Origin: Lithodes maja
Taxonomy: Eukaryota; Arthropoda; Malacostraca; Decapoda; Lithodidae
Length of the DNA stretch: 64,000 bases
Assembly: GCA_037953745.1 (NCBI GenBank)
Contig: JBAKBP010001385.1
Span: forward strand, 62,001 to 126,000
Reading direction: 5' to 3'
Part shown: piece after piece, positions 19,938-30,925 of the stretch
Numbering within the stretch: the stretch's first letter is position 1
Layout of the letters: each line of letters opens with the position of its first letter
The notes under the pieces: model-generated
Told to the model about the DNA's origin: nothing
The model's database searches: none
The model's input: the letters and a program-made list of their open reading frames with translations, nothing else
Program-made: the position numbers and the translations under genes

Positions 19938-20880
19938 CTACAAGACCTTCTGTCGTAAAGCTACACAGGTACGTTTTGGCCTGTCCAGAGCGACCGACAG
20001 GTATCGTGTTAGGAAAGTATGGTTTGATGCCCACAATTGAGTGTTGGCAATGTCGTCTATAGAGAAATTTTGTAAAAATCTAAGAGAGACGGCCCACTTC
20101 CTGATGTCGTGGGCCCTGCCCATTACGCCGGGATTACTTTCTTTAATAACATCCACTAACAGAGAAGCCAATTTTCTCCTAGTAACACGATTACCTGCCT
20201 GGTTCACCACAAAAAACCTGATTGTCGAGGGTGAGCTACCCTCATAAACTTAACTAAGGCCTCCACCGGACATAAAATATGATGAGTGTGTCCGCGTTTC
20301 AACGCCGGAACCGAAAATTCTGAGAAAACATGTTCAGAGTGCTCATTCTTAGCAATAAATGTGGGGGACGGCGCGATTTGGACCTTGTCGTGCAGTCTCC
20401 CAAACCTAAGGCAATTAGGTTCGTTGCTCATCGCCGCCAGCCCAGAGACCCTATTCCCTGTAGCTAAAGCCATCAGGAACACAGCCTTTTTAAGTAATGA
20501 ATCAAAATCCGGCGCATTATTATATTTGCGCGATTGAAGCAAAGATAAGGCTTTATCAAGTGACCAGGTGGGCATGAGCTGACGTGGTGGTGGGCAGAGC
20601 TTGAAACACGCCCTCATAAACCCTTTCTCCTCCGCCTGCGGTATCGAGAGACCAGTGAGATCAAAGAAGGGAGTTCTGATGGCTGATAAGTGATTTTTTA
20701 ACGTAACAAAGGACAAATGCTTCTGCTCAAATAAATAATCTAAGTAATTGAAAACCAGGGCTCCTGAGGCATCGGTTTGCCCTGACTCAACAATCCAGGT
20801 CGCAAAAGCTTTCCAATGCGATTGATATTGCCTCCTGGTAGATATAGTATATTGGTTCATAAGTTTACTGGTGACACTTT
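19938..20880 (-). pseudogene. B3 tyrosine recombinase, one frameshift
   Basis: Two overlapping frames (20204-20860 and 19938-20210) together cover the YR. It has the helical N-terminal part (YQSHWKAFATW), catalytic Arg in TGNRVSGL (the usual Glu is Gly), HILCPVEAL, GRAHDIRKW and the nucleophile in LTRYLSVAL. A frameshift at about 20205-20212 breaks the protein near FMRVAHPRQ. The catalytic residues themselves are all present, including the Tyr that B2 has lost. Confidence 0.85.
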
Positions 20881-21382
20881 CCCCATACTGAGCTAGCCAT
20901 TTGGCATTATAAATGTCCAGAAGGCAAAATTGAGCGAGGTCTGAAGGTTGCCAATCGTCTCTAAGTGGAATGCGGAGATCGGGAGATCGGGAGCGCCACC
21001 GGGTCTCTGCACCATTCTTTCAACTGGTGGTACCACACCTGAGCCGGCCATAATGGCACGATCATTGAGACTAAGCCCCGGTAACCTCTTGGTTTGTGAA
21101 TTACCCTGCACATTAGAGCAGAGTCTGGTGGAGGAAATAGATAGATTGAATTCCACCTGTTCCAGTCCTCCAGTAATGCATCTGGTCCCCCCGCCGGAGT
21201 TACCCCCTGGCAGGTGAGGAAGAGAGGTAGCTTGTGAGTCTCCTCGGATGCGAACAGATCCACTTGTGGACGGTAAGGCTTGGCAATCATCTTGTCGAAG
21301 ACGGTTGTTTGATAGCCCATTCTACTAAAGTGCTCCGCCGCCGGGACAGAGCATCCGCCCAGACGTTCGACACGCCTGGGAG
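20881..21382 (-). pseudogene. B3 MT-like segment and end of RNase H
   Basis: Frame 20961-21398 reads YRPQVDLFAS, LLEDWNRW, LFPPPDSALM and VPLWPAQVWYHQLKEW, the DIRS segment between RNase H and YR. The RNase H end (VWADALSRR) lies next to the Gypsy insertion at 21382/21383; the rest of RNase H and RT continue at 30926. Gene order and frame overlap with YR are as in A1. Confidence 0.82.
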
Positions 21383-23226
21383 TGTTACGACCGGGCACTC
21401 GGGTACACTAGGGCTCTTACACAGGACTCGAGTATGGCTCGCTGCCACAACGGAAACACACGATCCCAACCCCAGAGTACTGCCAGCCGAACAAAAAACG
21501 CCACTACCCTCCAGAGTTCTATCTGCTATAATGGGGTATACAAGAACTCGGTACTAGCGTTTCACACAACAGACTAATAACAAGACGGGAGTTATCTAGT
21601 CTGGTCAACAATCAAACAAAGAAGAAAGTACTACAACACTAAAGAATAGTGTTGGCCGAAGGCGAAGTAATCCACCCTTGACTAATAACTTAAGAAGTCC
21701 TCCACCCTCTACTTCGGATCGGCACTATTACGTTACGTTAAACAATAGTCCTCGAGCATCAAGCAAGGAATCTTCTGATAAAGTTAGATGCTTCTCGAAT
21801 ACTCGTAAGAAGTAAGTATCGGATTTTGAACAGCAATTCAATAAGTAACACACTGGCAATTAAAGGCTTTAAGTTGACATAAGAAGAATTATAAGAATAA
21901 ACAATAGTAAATGGCAAACATTAAGAAGAAGTACTCCGACAATGCACTGACAATAGCCTACTAGGATTGTGCTCGGGGGCCACTAATCTCTAAAGTAGCT
22001 ATGCGTGCCATACATGAAATCAATAGTGCATAAACAATAACATACATAAGGAGAAGCTTCAATACTATGCTGTATCTGCTGGTCGAGCAAAGTCTAGCTG
22101 GGATATCTAAGGTTAGGAAACAATGGCTGAGCAAGCGGCTCGTAGCCTAGCGAGGTCCTTAAGACTGTGCGGCCAAATTACGTTAATTGACGGGATGCTC
22201 TCTTGAGAGATCCAGATCACTAGTATCTGGTTCTCTCCTGGCGATCCTCTCAAAGTCAAGCAAATGAGATAGCACAGTGTTGGGTGGCAGAGGCAAAGGC
22301 CCTCACTCGCAACACAGTGCTAAACTCCCACGGTACACAGTCAGAAAGACCACCTAGGCGTTCCACGTCTCCGTTGCAATTGTACTGGTTCAACCGCAAC
22401 CTAGTACTCATAGGAAATCACAACTCAGAAACCCTATCCCAGTCTAGCATTGCCTAAACCAGCAGAAAACAGGAACATGAATAATCGCACACAGGGAAAT
22501 GCATATACGAGTGCAACAAACATCAATCAATCCTATTCTAGTTAACCCTTCCAAAAATAGGCTATCTAACAGGCACTTATCTCGTGAGAACTCAAGCGAT
22601 AATACTTTGGCTGACTAAATCTGCACCAAAGGGGTCATTGGTTAAAAAGGGACGAGAAGAGAAGAAGATAGGCTGTTCAGAGAGTAGAGAAAGTTCACAT
22701 CAGTCGGAAGAATATAGATAGTTGCAAGGGATATGAGAAGTCGCTCTGCCTGATGAGTTCTAAAGAATTGTGGCGAGGACCTCTCCTTTTTATACTCGGC
22801 CCTCTAGCGGCATATCGCAAACTACTAAGGACCGCCCACTAACAATCATGACGTCATATTCTCTCTCAATCTGGGATCGACAAAGGATTTCCCACGCGCT
22901 TGATGAGGGAGGAGGGAGGAGGGAGGAGGGAGTGAGGCCTACACACCTCGTGGCGCGCTCACTGGCCGTTGTTACATAACTCTCTCTCTCATCATTATAT
23001 ATAAGTCCCACACACAATACTTATATCTAATGATATAAAATAGAACTCGTTGACTTAGAAGAAAACAAAATACATAATTATAATACTTATAGTACAACGG
23101 TTCACATAAACTGAGTTAGGAAACTCTACACAGACTACAGCCAAAGTTCCTGCCCTGACGATCCTAGCGAGAGTGGGGCCTGACTGAGCGTTCTGTACAG
23201 CATGCTCATACTCGGCATGCGTCACA
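21383..23226 (-). repeat. Gypsy 3' LTR
   Basis: The LTR is 3' relative to the minus-strand gene. It has a TATA-like box GTATAAAAAGG (complement of 22786-22796), a GGGAGGA purine run at about 22908-22930, and ends TGTGACGC...CGTAACA. It is nearly identical to 29082-30925. Confidence 0.95.
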
Positions 23227-23238
23227 CCTCCCCCAAGA
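23227..23238 (-). promoter_or_regulatory. Polypurine tract of the Gypsy element
   Basis: On the minus strand CTTGGGGGAGG directly precedes the 3' LTR start TGTGACG, the expected place for plus-strand DNA priming. Confidence 0.75.
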
Positions 23239-23737
23239 TTTTACTTGCTCAACCCTGAGCTAAAATCTGACACACAGAACCTCATCAAACCCCTCACACC
23301 CAGCGACCGCATGGCACTAAAACAACGCTGAGTTTACCACTAAAACACATCTTATAAAACAAAAATTCACATTTCATAACTCCTCCCAACAATAGTAAAA
23401 GACATATTATCATGCTCCCAGAGCGAGCTTACAGCAGCTCAGCCGTTTGATAGTTCGTGGACTACTCAAACTCTATAGGCTATGACAAACTTATACAATT
23501 ATCTATAACAAAAGAAAGAGTTTTTTTATGATTTTTATATTTTAATATGTTTTTTCCGGCTGCACTATAAGGGCAGCCTATTTTTTCTTCTATACCAAAC
23601 GCTCAACTCCTGCTTTACGACCCAATACGCTGGGCTACAACCGCGAGCCAACAAGCACCAAGCGCAAAATACTACTCAAACTAAAGCAGGAGGCTACCCG
23701 TGTGTCAATCTCTCCGGGATCATACACCTGTGATAGC
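23239..23737 (-). other. Gypsy 3' untranslated segment
   Basis: About 500 bp between the stop of the polyprotein gene and the polypurine tract. It is AT-rich and I see no gene in it. Confidence 0.6.
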
Positions 23738-26700
23738 CTACGACTGATCATCTACCCTCGATAAACAATCCGCGATCACATTGTCACATCCCGCAATATG
23801 ACGGATGTCCAGGTTATACTCCTGCAACATCAAAGACCACCTGGTCAGTCTCATATTGCGATTGTGAAATTGATTTAGGAATCTCAAAGGGTGATGATCA
23901 GTGTAGATAACCACGACTGGGCCATAGGCTGGAACATACACCTCGAAGTGCCTGAGCGACAGCACAATCGCCAGTAATTCCTTTTCTATTGTAGAATAGT
24001 TCTTTTGTGCAGCATTGAACTTCTTAGAAAAGAAACTTACTGGGTGTTCCACACCTTCATTGTCTGTCTGTAGCAAGACGGCACCAGCCCCTACACCACT
24101 AGCATCTGTTGCCAGCTGAAAAGGCCTGTTAAAGTCTGGGGCCCTGAGTATCGGGTGAGTACACAGCAAATGCTTCACCAAATTAAAAGCCTTTTCACAC
24201 TCAGGCGCCCACAAAAACTTTTTGTCTTTAGATAACAAATCTGTGAGAGGTGCCAACACCGTGGAGTAACCTTTTATAAAGCGTCTGTAGTAGCCTATCA
24301 TACCCAAGAATCTCATAATCTGCTTCTTGGTGGTTGGGTGCGGAAATTTATTGATAGCCTGTACCTTGTTCTGAGGAGGGCACACCTGTCCCCTTCCCAC
24401 TACAAACCCAAGGTACTGCACAGTGGCTTTTACGAAGTCACACTTTGCCAAATTTACTACCAGACCTGCTTCACTAAGTTTCCGGAACAAGGTCTCCAGG
24501 TGCTCACAATGGCTCTCAAAGTCGTCATCATAAATGATTACATCGTCCAAGTATACGGTGCAATTTGGAATGTCCTTGACAATTTCATTCATCAGGTTCT
24601 GAAACGTTGCTGGTGCATTCTTAAGTCCGTAGGGCATAACATTACACCGGTAAGTACTCCCGTCCACCACAAAACCACATACCTCTTTAGCACGCTCGGA
24701 CAAAGGTACTTGCCAGTAACCTTTTACTAAATCTACTTTAGACAAAAACCGAGCATTACCAATTTTATCAACACTATCATCAACCCGAGGAAGAGGATAT
24801 GGGTTAGTTGGAGTCAAACCGTTTAGCCTACGGAAATCAATACAGAAGCGTACCTTGCCATCTGGCTTAGGCTGCAGTGTTACGGGGGAAGTCCATTTAA
24901 CGGTGCCTTTCTCTATCAACCCTCTACCGAGCATATACTCCAACTCATCCCTCAGAGCGGGTAGTTTTATGGGGGGCACACAGTACGGGATTGACTTAAA
25001 GGGTAGATGGTCCCCCACGTCAACATCATGCATAGCCTGAGTAGTGAGGCCTGGGTGTTCAGCAAATACAGTGGGGTATGAACCGAGCAACTGACGGATA
25101 GCTTCAAACTGCGGCTCAGGCAAATGAGCTATAGCCTCGTCAGCCCTTAGGCTCGAGTTCCCCGCCCACTGATCCGCTGAAACATGGTGATCCCAGCTAT
25201 CCTCCTCTGAAGCTTGACTGTCCCCCTCTCCTTCTCCACCACGGCCGCAACAAGCCAACACAGGGACAGTGAGAGGCTCAGAGGGGCGCCTCACATACTC
25301 TTTTATCAGGTTCACGTGACATAACTGGTTCTTTTTCCTCCGGTCTGGAGTGGCAACAAGGTAATCTAGGTCCGAAATTTTCTCCACAATTTTATAGGGT
25401 CCAGTATACTTCGCAGACAAGGGGTTACCAACCAAAGGCAACAAAATTAATACCTCTTGTCCTACAATGAACTTCCGGAGCTTCACTTTGCGATCATACC
25501 TGTCCTTCATTAAAGCTTGTGATCCTGTTAAATTCCGACCTGCCATCTCCAGACTCTTAAGCATGCGCTCACGGCTTTCAAACACATACTTTAACAAGGA
25601 ACAAGGCTGCACAGTTCCTTCCCAAATTTCCCGCAGCATATTAAGGGGGCCCCTGACGCGGTGTCCAAAAATCAGCTCGTTTGGACTAAATCCCAGGCTC
25701 TCACCAGGCACTTCCCGAGCAGCAAACAGTACATACGGCAATCCAAGATCCCAATCTCTTCCGTTGTCAGCACAATAACACCTGAGCATGCTTTTAAGGG
25801 TGGCATGCCACCGCTCAAGCACCCCTTGGCTCTCAGGGTGATACGCTGACGATACCACCGCCCGTATCCCATGCTGTTGCATTGTTTGCTTAAAGAGATT
25901 GGAGGTGAAATTGGACCCCTGGTCAGACTGAATCTCCTCCGGGTACCCGTACCTTGAAAAGTACCACAACAAGTTACTGACTACCGTCTTAGCCATGCCG
26001 TTTTTCATGGGGTATGCATCGGGGTATCTAGTGGCAACATCCATGATGGTTAACAAAAATTTATTACCAGCCTTTGTGGGAGGGAGTGGACCAACCATGT
26101 CAACAACAATCTTACTAAAAGGTGGCCCAATTACAGGAATAGGGTGCAACGGAGCTTTAGGAATAACTTGGTTTGGTTTCCCGACCCGTTGACAAATATC
26201 ACATGAGTTTATCCATGACTGCACATGAGACTTCATCCCCGGCCACCAAAACAACTTCCCCAAAGCCGCCACCGTTTTTCTTACCCCCAAATGTCCTGCC
26301 AGCGGTGTGTCATGCGCCAAACTCAGTAGGCTATCCCTGCACTCCCGCGGCACCACCAACTGGTCCACTACTCCGGACCCCTTTTTCCAGCTACGGTTAG
26401 GGTCTTGAAAACGCCGATAGAGGATGCCATCTAAATAAAAAAAATCTCCCGGCTGTGCATCACCGTCCTCGTCGAGCTCCACAGCTCCATTAGCACACGT
26501 TTGGAGCTCAGGGTCCTCCAGCTGCAACCGACGTATATCTGAGGGTGCCAAGCGATCTAACTGCTCCCGGAGCAATGCATGACCCTCCCCGATACTGGGC
26601 TGCTCCCTCTGTCTCTCTCGATGTTCATAACGTTGCTGTCGTGGAGACTCGTCATGCCCAGCCTCGTCACTCTCGATGACAGGCCCAGGGGCTACTCCAG

Positions 26701-28897
26701 AACTAAGTAATGGTGCTAATACTGAATCACCCAGGAGAGCCGCCGAGTCAAAACTCTTAAAACCAACTCCAGCTTTAGCCTCCTCCTGTTGATCGTTCCT
26801 CTGCTGGTCTGAAGACGGAGGACTAGGCTGTGACACTTTAGCTGCCCGAGCTCGGGTGACAGCACACGCCATGGGTTGTGCCTGGCACCGCTCGACCCAC
26901 TCTCGCTCTTCCCTACTCACGTCGGCCGGCCTCTCGGCAACGACTAAGGGTAGAACCTCAGAAGCGGGCATTGCAAAGTCGTTGCCGAGAAGAAGGTCGA
27001 CGCCCTCCACTGGCAGTTTCTCCACAATCCCAACATCCAATTCACGTGCCACACCATCCACCTCCAACTCCAACCGCACCAGCGGGTATGACCGAGTTGC
27101 ATTAATACCCTGCACCACTACCACCCGAGCCGCATTTATAGGGTAGCCAGTCAAGTTTTTCATCAAAGTCTGGGAAGCACCTGTATCACGCAAGACCTCT
27201 ACTCCATGCTTGCGCCCCGCCCACATCACGCAACCCCGTCCTCTATGGTCGCAAAAAACATCCTGAGCAGGGTTCGAGCCTCCCAGGTGCTTCTGCACTG
27301 GCTGTGCCTCAGCCTCTGACGAACTGCCCCGGGCAAACTCAGAAGACTTCAGAGACACACCAATGTTGCAGGCCAAAGACACAGCTGCTGTAGGTGGTTT
27401 GCTAGGACAGACTCTTGCAAAGTGCCCCTTTTTATGACATTGATAACACTCTAACTCCCCTTTGGGCTTCCCTTGGTACTGGGAAGGGCCCGGCCCCTTC
27501 TTAAATGGGACGGTGCTAGTCTTGTGGTCAGTCTTGGTATCGTAACTCTTGTACTTGTTTGCATAAGATATATTACTAACTCGGGGGGGTGGGGCATCAC
27601 GCCCCTTGTTACCTGCCTCACTACGCTGGGCAGACCCGCACCCACGAATTAATGATAGCCGGAGGTCAGCCATCTCAGCTGCCTCCTGTAGAGTTTTTGG
27701 ATTCTTTTCTTTAATAGTTAAAGTCATTTCTGCACCTGTACACTTATAAAACTGCTCGAGCAGAAACAGCTCAGTCAACTGTTCGGCCGTCTCAGCTTTC
27801 TCAGAACGTGTCCAGTTTGTAAGTGCATCTTTTAAGTCCCGGGCATGTTCAAGAAAGGTCGCCTCCCTAGTCTTTGTAACACCCCGAAACTTCAATCGAT
27901 ATGTTTCTGGTTGCAACTCGTATGCCCGTAGGACAGCTCTCTTCAATTCTGGGTAGTCAATGCAAGACTCTAAAGGCAGTGCATCATAAGCCTTCAGACC
28001 CTTACCCGTAAGTCTTGAGGAGACCAGAGCTGCCCACTTCTCTTCAGGCCAATTATGCTCCCTACACTTCTTCTCAAAACGATTAAAAAATTCTGTGACT
28101 TCAGTTTCACTAAATGCCGGCACCAATTTGACTAAGTGGGACAAGGACTGTTCTCTTACTTGGCCCTCACGGCCCATCCGAGTCCCTGTCGACTCTGCAC
28201 GAGTCTTATCTAAATCTATTTGAGCACAATATTTCTCGGAGTCGTACCTAAGCTCAGCCTCGTGCCTCCTGGTCTCATTCTCCGCCTCAATCTCCTGCCT
28301 CCTAGTCTCAGCCTCAATCTCCTGCTTCCTAGCCTCAGCCTCAATCTCCTTCTCCTTCTCCTGCTTCCTAGCCTCAATCTCAATTTTAGCAAGCTCAAGT
28401 CTAAATATCATATCTGGAGACAGGCAGGAAGAGGGAGCTGCCACTACTGAAGGAGGGGGGGCAAGAACTGGGGAACCACCATACGCACCGCCCGAGGGCA
28501 CTCCAATCTTCCAATTCTCATCCCTCTGTGGGAGAGTGCTAACCTCCGGCAACTGAGTGGACGGCACTGTGGCAGTCGAGTGAGAGGGGATCTGGGGAGG
28601 AACCCCCCCAAACGCCCTCTCCTCCGAAACCCCATGTCGCCCACGCAACACCCAGGAAATCAGCTCCCCCTTGGACATCCCTCCTACATTGGATAGACCC
28701 AAAACCTTGGCTATCAGGTGCAAGCCATAAACATTCACCCCAGTCAGCCTCTCCTCCGTCACATGGTACTGCTTACTCACAAAAAGTCTAGCATCCTCCT
28801 CACTAGTTACTAACGGCACCTCCTCAAATGGCATCTCTCGCTCCTCGTCAATACTAGGGCACGACATACTGAAGTTCACAAAAAATTCTCGAGACAA
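23738..28897 (-). CDS. Gag-protease-integrase-RT-RNase H polyprotein (Gmr1-like Gypsy)
   Basis: 1719 residues in a single frame. Gag has a Glu/Arg-rich coiled coil at about 165-235, then a helical region at about 245-425 that resembles the SCAN-like capsid of Gmr1 elements, then a zinc knuckle (CYQCHKKGHFARVC) at about 485. Protease motif: DTGAS. Integrase: an HHCC zinc finger (GHLGVRKT, CDICQ), Asp in VVDMVGPL, Asp in SDQGSNF, Glu in QGVLERW, and a GPY-type motif TGPYKIV. RT: SPVTL, KVDLVKGYW, YLDDVII. RNase H: TDASGVGAG, IEKELLAI, YTDHHPL. All catalytic residues are present. ATG at 28897, or the in-frame Met at MSCPSIDEE. With intact LTRs it may still be mobile. Confidence 0.95.
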   Translation of the reverse strand: MSREFFVNFSMSCPSIDEEREMPFEEVPLVTSEEDARLFVSKQYHVTEERLTGVNVYGLHLIAKVLGLSNVGGMSKGELISWVLRGRHGVSEERAFGGVPPQIPSHSTATVPSTQLPEVSTLPQRDENWKIGVPSGGAYGGSPVLAPPPSVVAAPSSCLSPDMIFRLELAKIEIEARKQEKEKEIEAEARKQEIEAETRRQEIEAENETRRHEAELRYDSEKYCAQIDLDKTRAESTGTRMGREGQVREQSLSHLVKLVPAFSETEVTEFFNRFEKKCREHNWPEEKWAALVSSRLTGKGLKAYDALPLESCIDYPELKRAVLRAYELQPETYRLKFRGVTKTREATFLEHARDLKDALTNWTRSEKAETAEQLTELFLLEQFYKCTGAEMTLTIKEKNPKTLQEAAEMADLRLSLIRGCGSAQRSEAGNKGRDAPPPRVSNISYANKYKSYDTKTDHKTSTVPFKKGPGPSQYQGKPKGELECYQCHKKGHFARVCPSKPPTAAVSLACNIGVSLKSSEFARGSSSEAEAQPVQKHLGGSNPAQDVFCDHRGRGCVMWAGRKHGVEVLRDTGASQTLMKNLTGYPINAARVVVVQGINATRSYPLVRLELEVDGVARELDVGIVEKLPVEGVDLLLGNDFAMPASEVLPLVVAERPADVSREEREWVERCQAQPMACAVTRARAAKVSQPSPPSSDQQRNDQQEEAKAGVGFKSFDSAALLGDSVLAPLLSSGVAPGPVIESDEAGHDESPRQQRYEHRERQREQPSIGEGHALLREQLDRLAPSDIRRLQLEDPELQTCANGAVELDEDGDAQPGDFFYLDGILYRRFQDPNRSWKKGSGVVDQLVVPRECRDSLLSLAHDTPLAGHLGVRKTVAALGKLFWWPGMKSHVQSWINSCDICQRVGKPNQVIPKAPLHPIPVIGPPFSKIVVDMVGPLPPTKAGNKFLLTIMDVATRYPDAYPMKNGMAKTVVSNLLWYFSRYGYPEEIQSDQGSNFTSNLFKQTMQQHGIRAVVSSAYHPESQGVLERWHATLKSMLRCYCADNGRDWDLGLPYVLFAAREVPGESLGFSPNELIFGHRVRGPLNMLREIWEGTVQPCSLLKYVFESRERMLKSLEMAGRNLTGSQALMKDRYDRKVKLRKFIVGQEVLILLPLVGNPLSAKYTGPYKIVEKISDLDYLVATPDRRKKNQLCHVNLIKEYVRRPSEPLTVPVLACCGRGGEGEGDSQASEEDSWDHHVSADQWAGNSSLRADEAIAHLPEPQFEAIRQLLGSYPTVFAEHPGLTTQAMHDVDVGDHLPFKSIPYCVPPIKLPALRDELEYMLGRGLIEKGTVKWTSPVTLQPKPDGKVRFCIDFRRLNGLTPTNPYPLPRVDDSVDKIGNARFLSKVDLVKGYWQVPLSERAKEVCGFVVDGSTYRCNVMPYGLKNAPATFQNLMNEIVKDIPNCTVYLDDVIIYDDDFESHCEHLETLFRKLSEAGLVVNLAKCDFVKATVQYLGFVVGRGQVCPPQNKVQAINKFPHPTTKKQIMRFLGMIGYYRRFIKGYSTVLAPLTDLLSKDKKFLWAPECEKAFNLVKHLLCTHPILRAPDFNRPFQLATDASGVGAGAVLLQTDNEGVEHPVSFFSKKFNAAQKNYSTIEKELLAIVLSLRHFEVYVPAYGPVVVIYTDHHPLRFLNQFHNRNMRLTRWSLMLQEYNLDIRHIAGCDNVIADCLSRVDDQS

Positions 28898-29081
28898 AAG
28901 TGTTAAACTCCCTTATGTAAGCACTAATTACTAAATTAACTGGAGTCTCTTAAATGCTCTCCTAATTGCCTTACAAAAAAAAAATATTCTTCAATATGTA
29001 CGCTAAAGTACGAACAAACAAATGTTGTACAACTCTGCAAAAAATTATACTGTTCACAAAATCCTAAGCAAGGTCGCCATT
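28898..29081 (-). promoter_or_regulatory. Gypsy leader with primer-binding-like site
   Basis: Directly after the 5' LTR (minus strand) the sequence reads AA then TGGCGACCTTGC. TGG followed by a GC-rich octamer is the usual form of a tRNA primer site; the TGGCGACC start is like sites reported for Arg tRNA, but the exact tRNA cannot be settled here. Confidence 0.6.
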
Positions 29082-30925
29082 TGTTACGACCGGGCACTCG
29101 GGTACACTAGGGCTCTTACACAGGACTCGAGTATGGCTCGCTGCCACAACGGAAACACACGATCCCAACCCCAGAGTACTGCCAGCCGAACAAAAAACGC
29201 CACTACCCTCCAGAGTTCTATCTGCTATAACGGGGTATACAAGAACTCGGTACTAGCGTTTCACACAACAGACTAATAACAAGACGGGAGTTATCTAGTC
29301 TGGTCAACAATCAAACAAAGAAGAAAGTACTACAACACTAAAGAATAGTGTTGGCCGAAGCCGAAGTAATCCACCCTTGACTAAGAACTTAAGAAGTCCT
29401 CCACCCTCTACTTCGGATCGGCACTATTACGTTACGTTAAACAATAGTCCTCGAGCATCAAGCAAGGAATCTTCTGATAAAGTTAGATGCTTCTCGAATA
29501 CTCGTAAGAAGTAAGTATCGGATTTTGAACAGCAATTCAATAAGTAACACACTGGCAATTAAAGGCTTTAAGTTGACATAAGAAGAATTATAAGAATAAA
29601 CAATAGTAAATGGCAAACATTAAGAAGAAGTACTCCGACAATGCACTGACAATAGCCTACTAGGATTGTGCTCGGGGGCCACTAATCTCTAAAGTAGCTA
29701 TGCGTGCCATACATGAAATCAATAGTGCATAAACAATAACATACATAAGGAGAAGCTTCAATACTATGCTGTATCTGCTGGTCGAGCAAAGTCTAGCTGG
29801 GATATCTAAGGTTAGGAAACAATGGCTGAGCAAGCGGCTCGTAGCCTAGCGAGGTCCTTAAGACTGTGCGGCCAAATTACGTTAATTGACGGGATGCTCT
29901 CTTGAGAGATCCAGATCACTAGTATCTGGTTCTCTCCTGGCGATCCTCTCAAAGTCAAGCAAATGAGATAGCACAGTGTTGGGTGGCAGAGGCAAAGGCC
30001 CTCACTCGCAACACAGTGCTAAACTCCCACGGTACACAGTCAGAAAGACCACCTAGGCGTTCCACGTCTCCGTTGCAATTGTACTGGTTCAACCGCAACC
30101 TAGTACTCATAGGAAATCACAACTCAGAAACCCTATCCCAGTCTAGCATTGCCTAAACCAGCAGAAAACAGGAACATGAATAATCGCACACAGGGAAATG
30201 CATATACGAGTGCAACAAACATCAATCAATCCTATTCTAGTTAACCCTTCCAAAAATAGGCTATCTAACAGGCACTTATCTCGTGAGAACTCAAGCGATA
30301 ATACTTTGGCTGACTAAATCTGCACCAAAGGGGTCATTGGTTAAAAAGGGACGAGAAGAGAAGAAGATAGGCTGTTCAGAGAGTAGAGAAAGTTCACATC
30401 AGTCGGAAGAATATGGATAGTTGCAAGGGATATGAGAAGTCGCTCTGCCTGATGAGTTCTAAAGAATTGTGGCGAGGACCTCTCCTTTTTATACTCGGCC
30501 CTCTAGCGGCATATCGCAAACTACTAAGGACCGCCCACTAACAATCATGACGTCATATTCTCTCTCAATCTGGGATCGACAAAGGATTTCCCACGCGCTT
30601 GATGAGGGAGGAGGGAGGAGGGAGGAGGGAGTGAGGCCTACACACCTCGTGGCGCGCTCACTGGCCGTTGTTACATAACTCTCTCTCTCATCATTATATA
30701 TAAGTCCCACACACAATACTTATATCTAATGATATAAAATAGAACTCGTTGACTTAGAAGAAAACAAAATACATAATTATAATACTTATAGTACAACGGT
30801 TCACATAAACTGAGTTAGGAAACTCTACACAGACTACAGCCAAAGTTCCTGCCCTGACGATCCTAGCGAGAGTGGGGCCTGACTGAGCGTTCTGTACAGC
30901 ATGCTCATACTCGGCATGCGTCACA
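29082..30925 (-). repeat. Gypsy 5' LTR
   Basis: 1844 bp, nearly identical to the 3' LTR. It is the promoter copy, with its TATA-like box at 30484-30494 (complement). Differences seen from the 3' LTR are near 29228, 29367, 29385 and 30414. Confidence 0.95.

Larger units (their letters stand above)
21383..30925 (-). mobile_element. Gmr1-like Ty3/Gypsy LTR retrotransposon, apparently intact
   Basis: Two 1844-bp LTRs (21383-23226 and 29082-30925) differ at only about four positions that I found. They begin and end with TG...CA and are flanked by GGAG on both sides (21379-21382 and 30926-30929). One uninterrupted 1719-codon gene lies between them on the minus strand. It has a polypurine tract next to the 3' LTR and a primer-binding-like site next to the 5' LTR. 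The integrase lies upstream of RT, the Gmr1 arrangement. It inserted in the RNase H region of B3. Confidence 0.93.
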
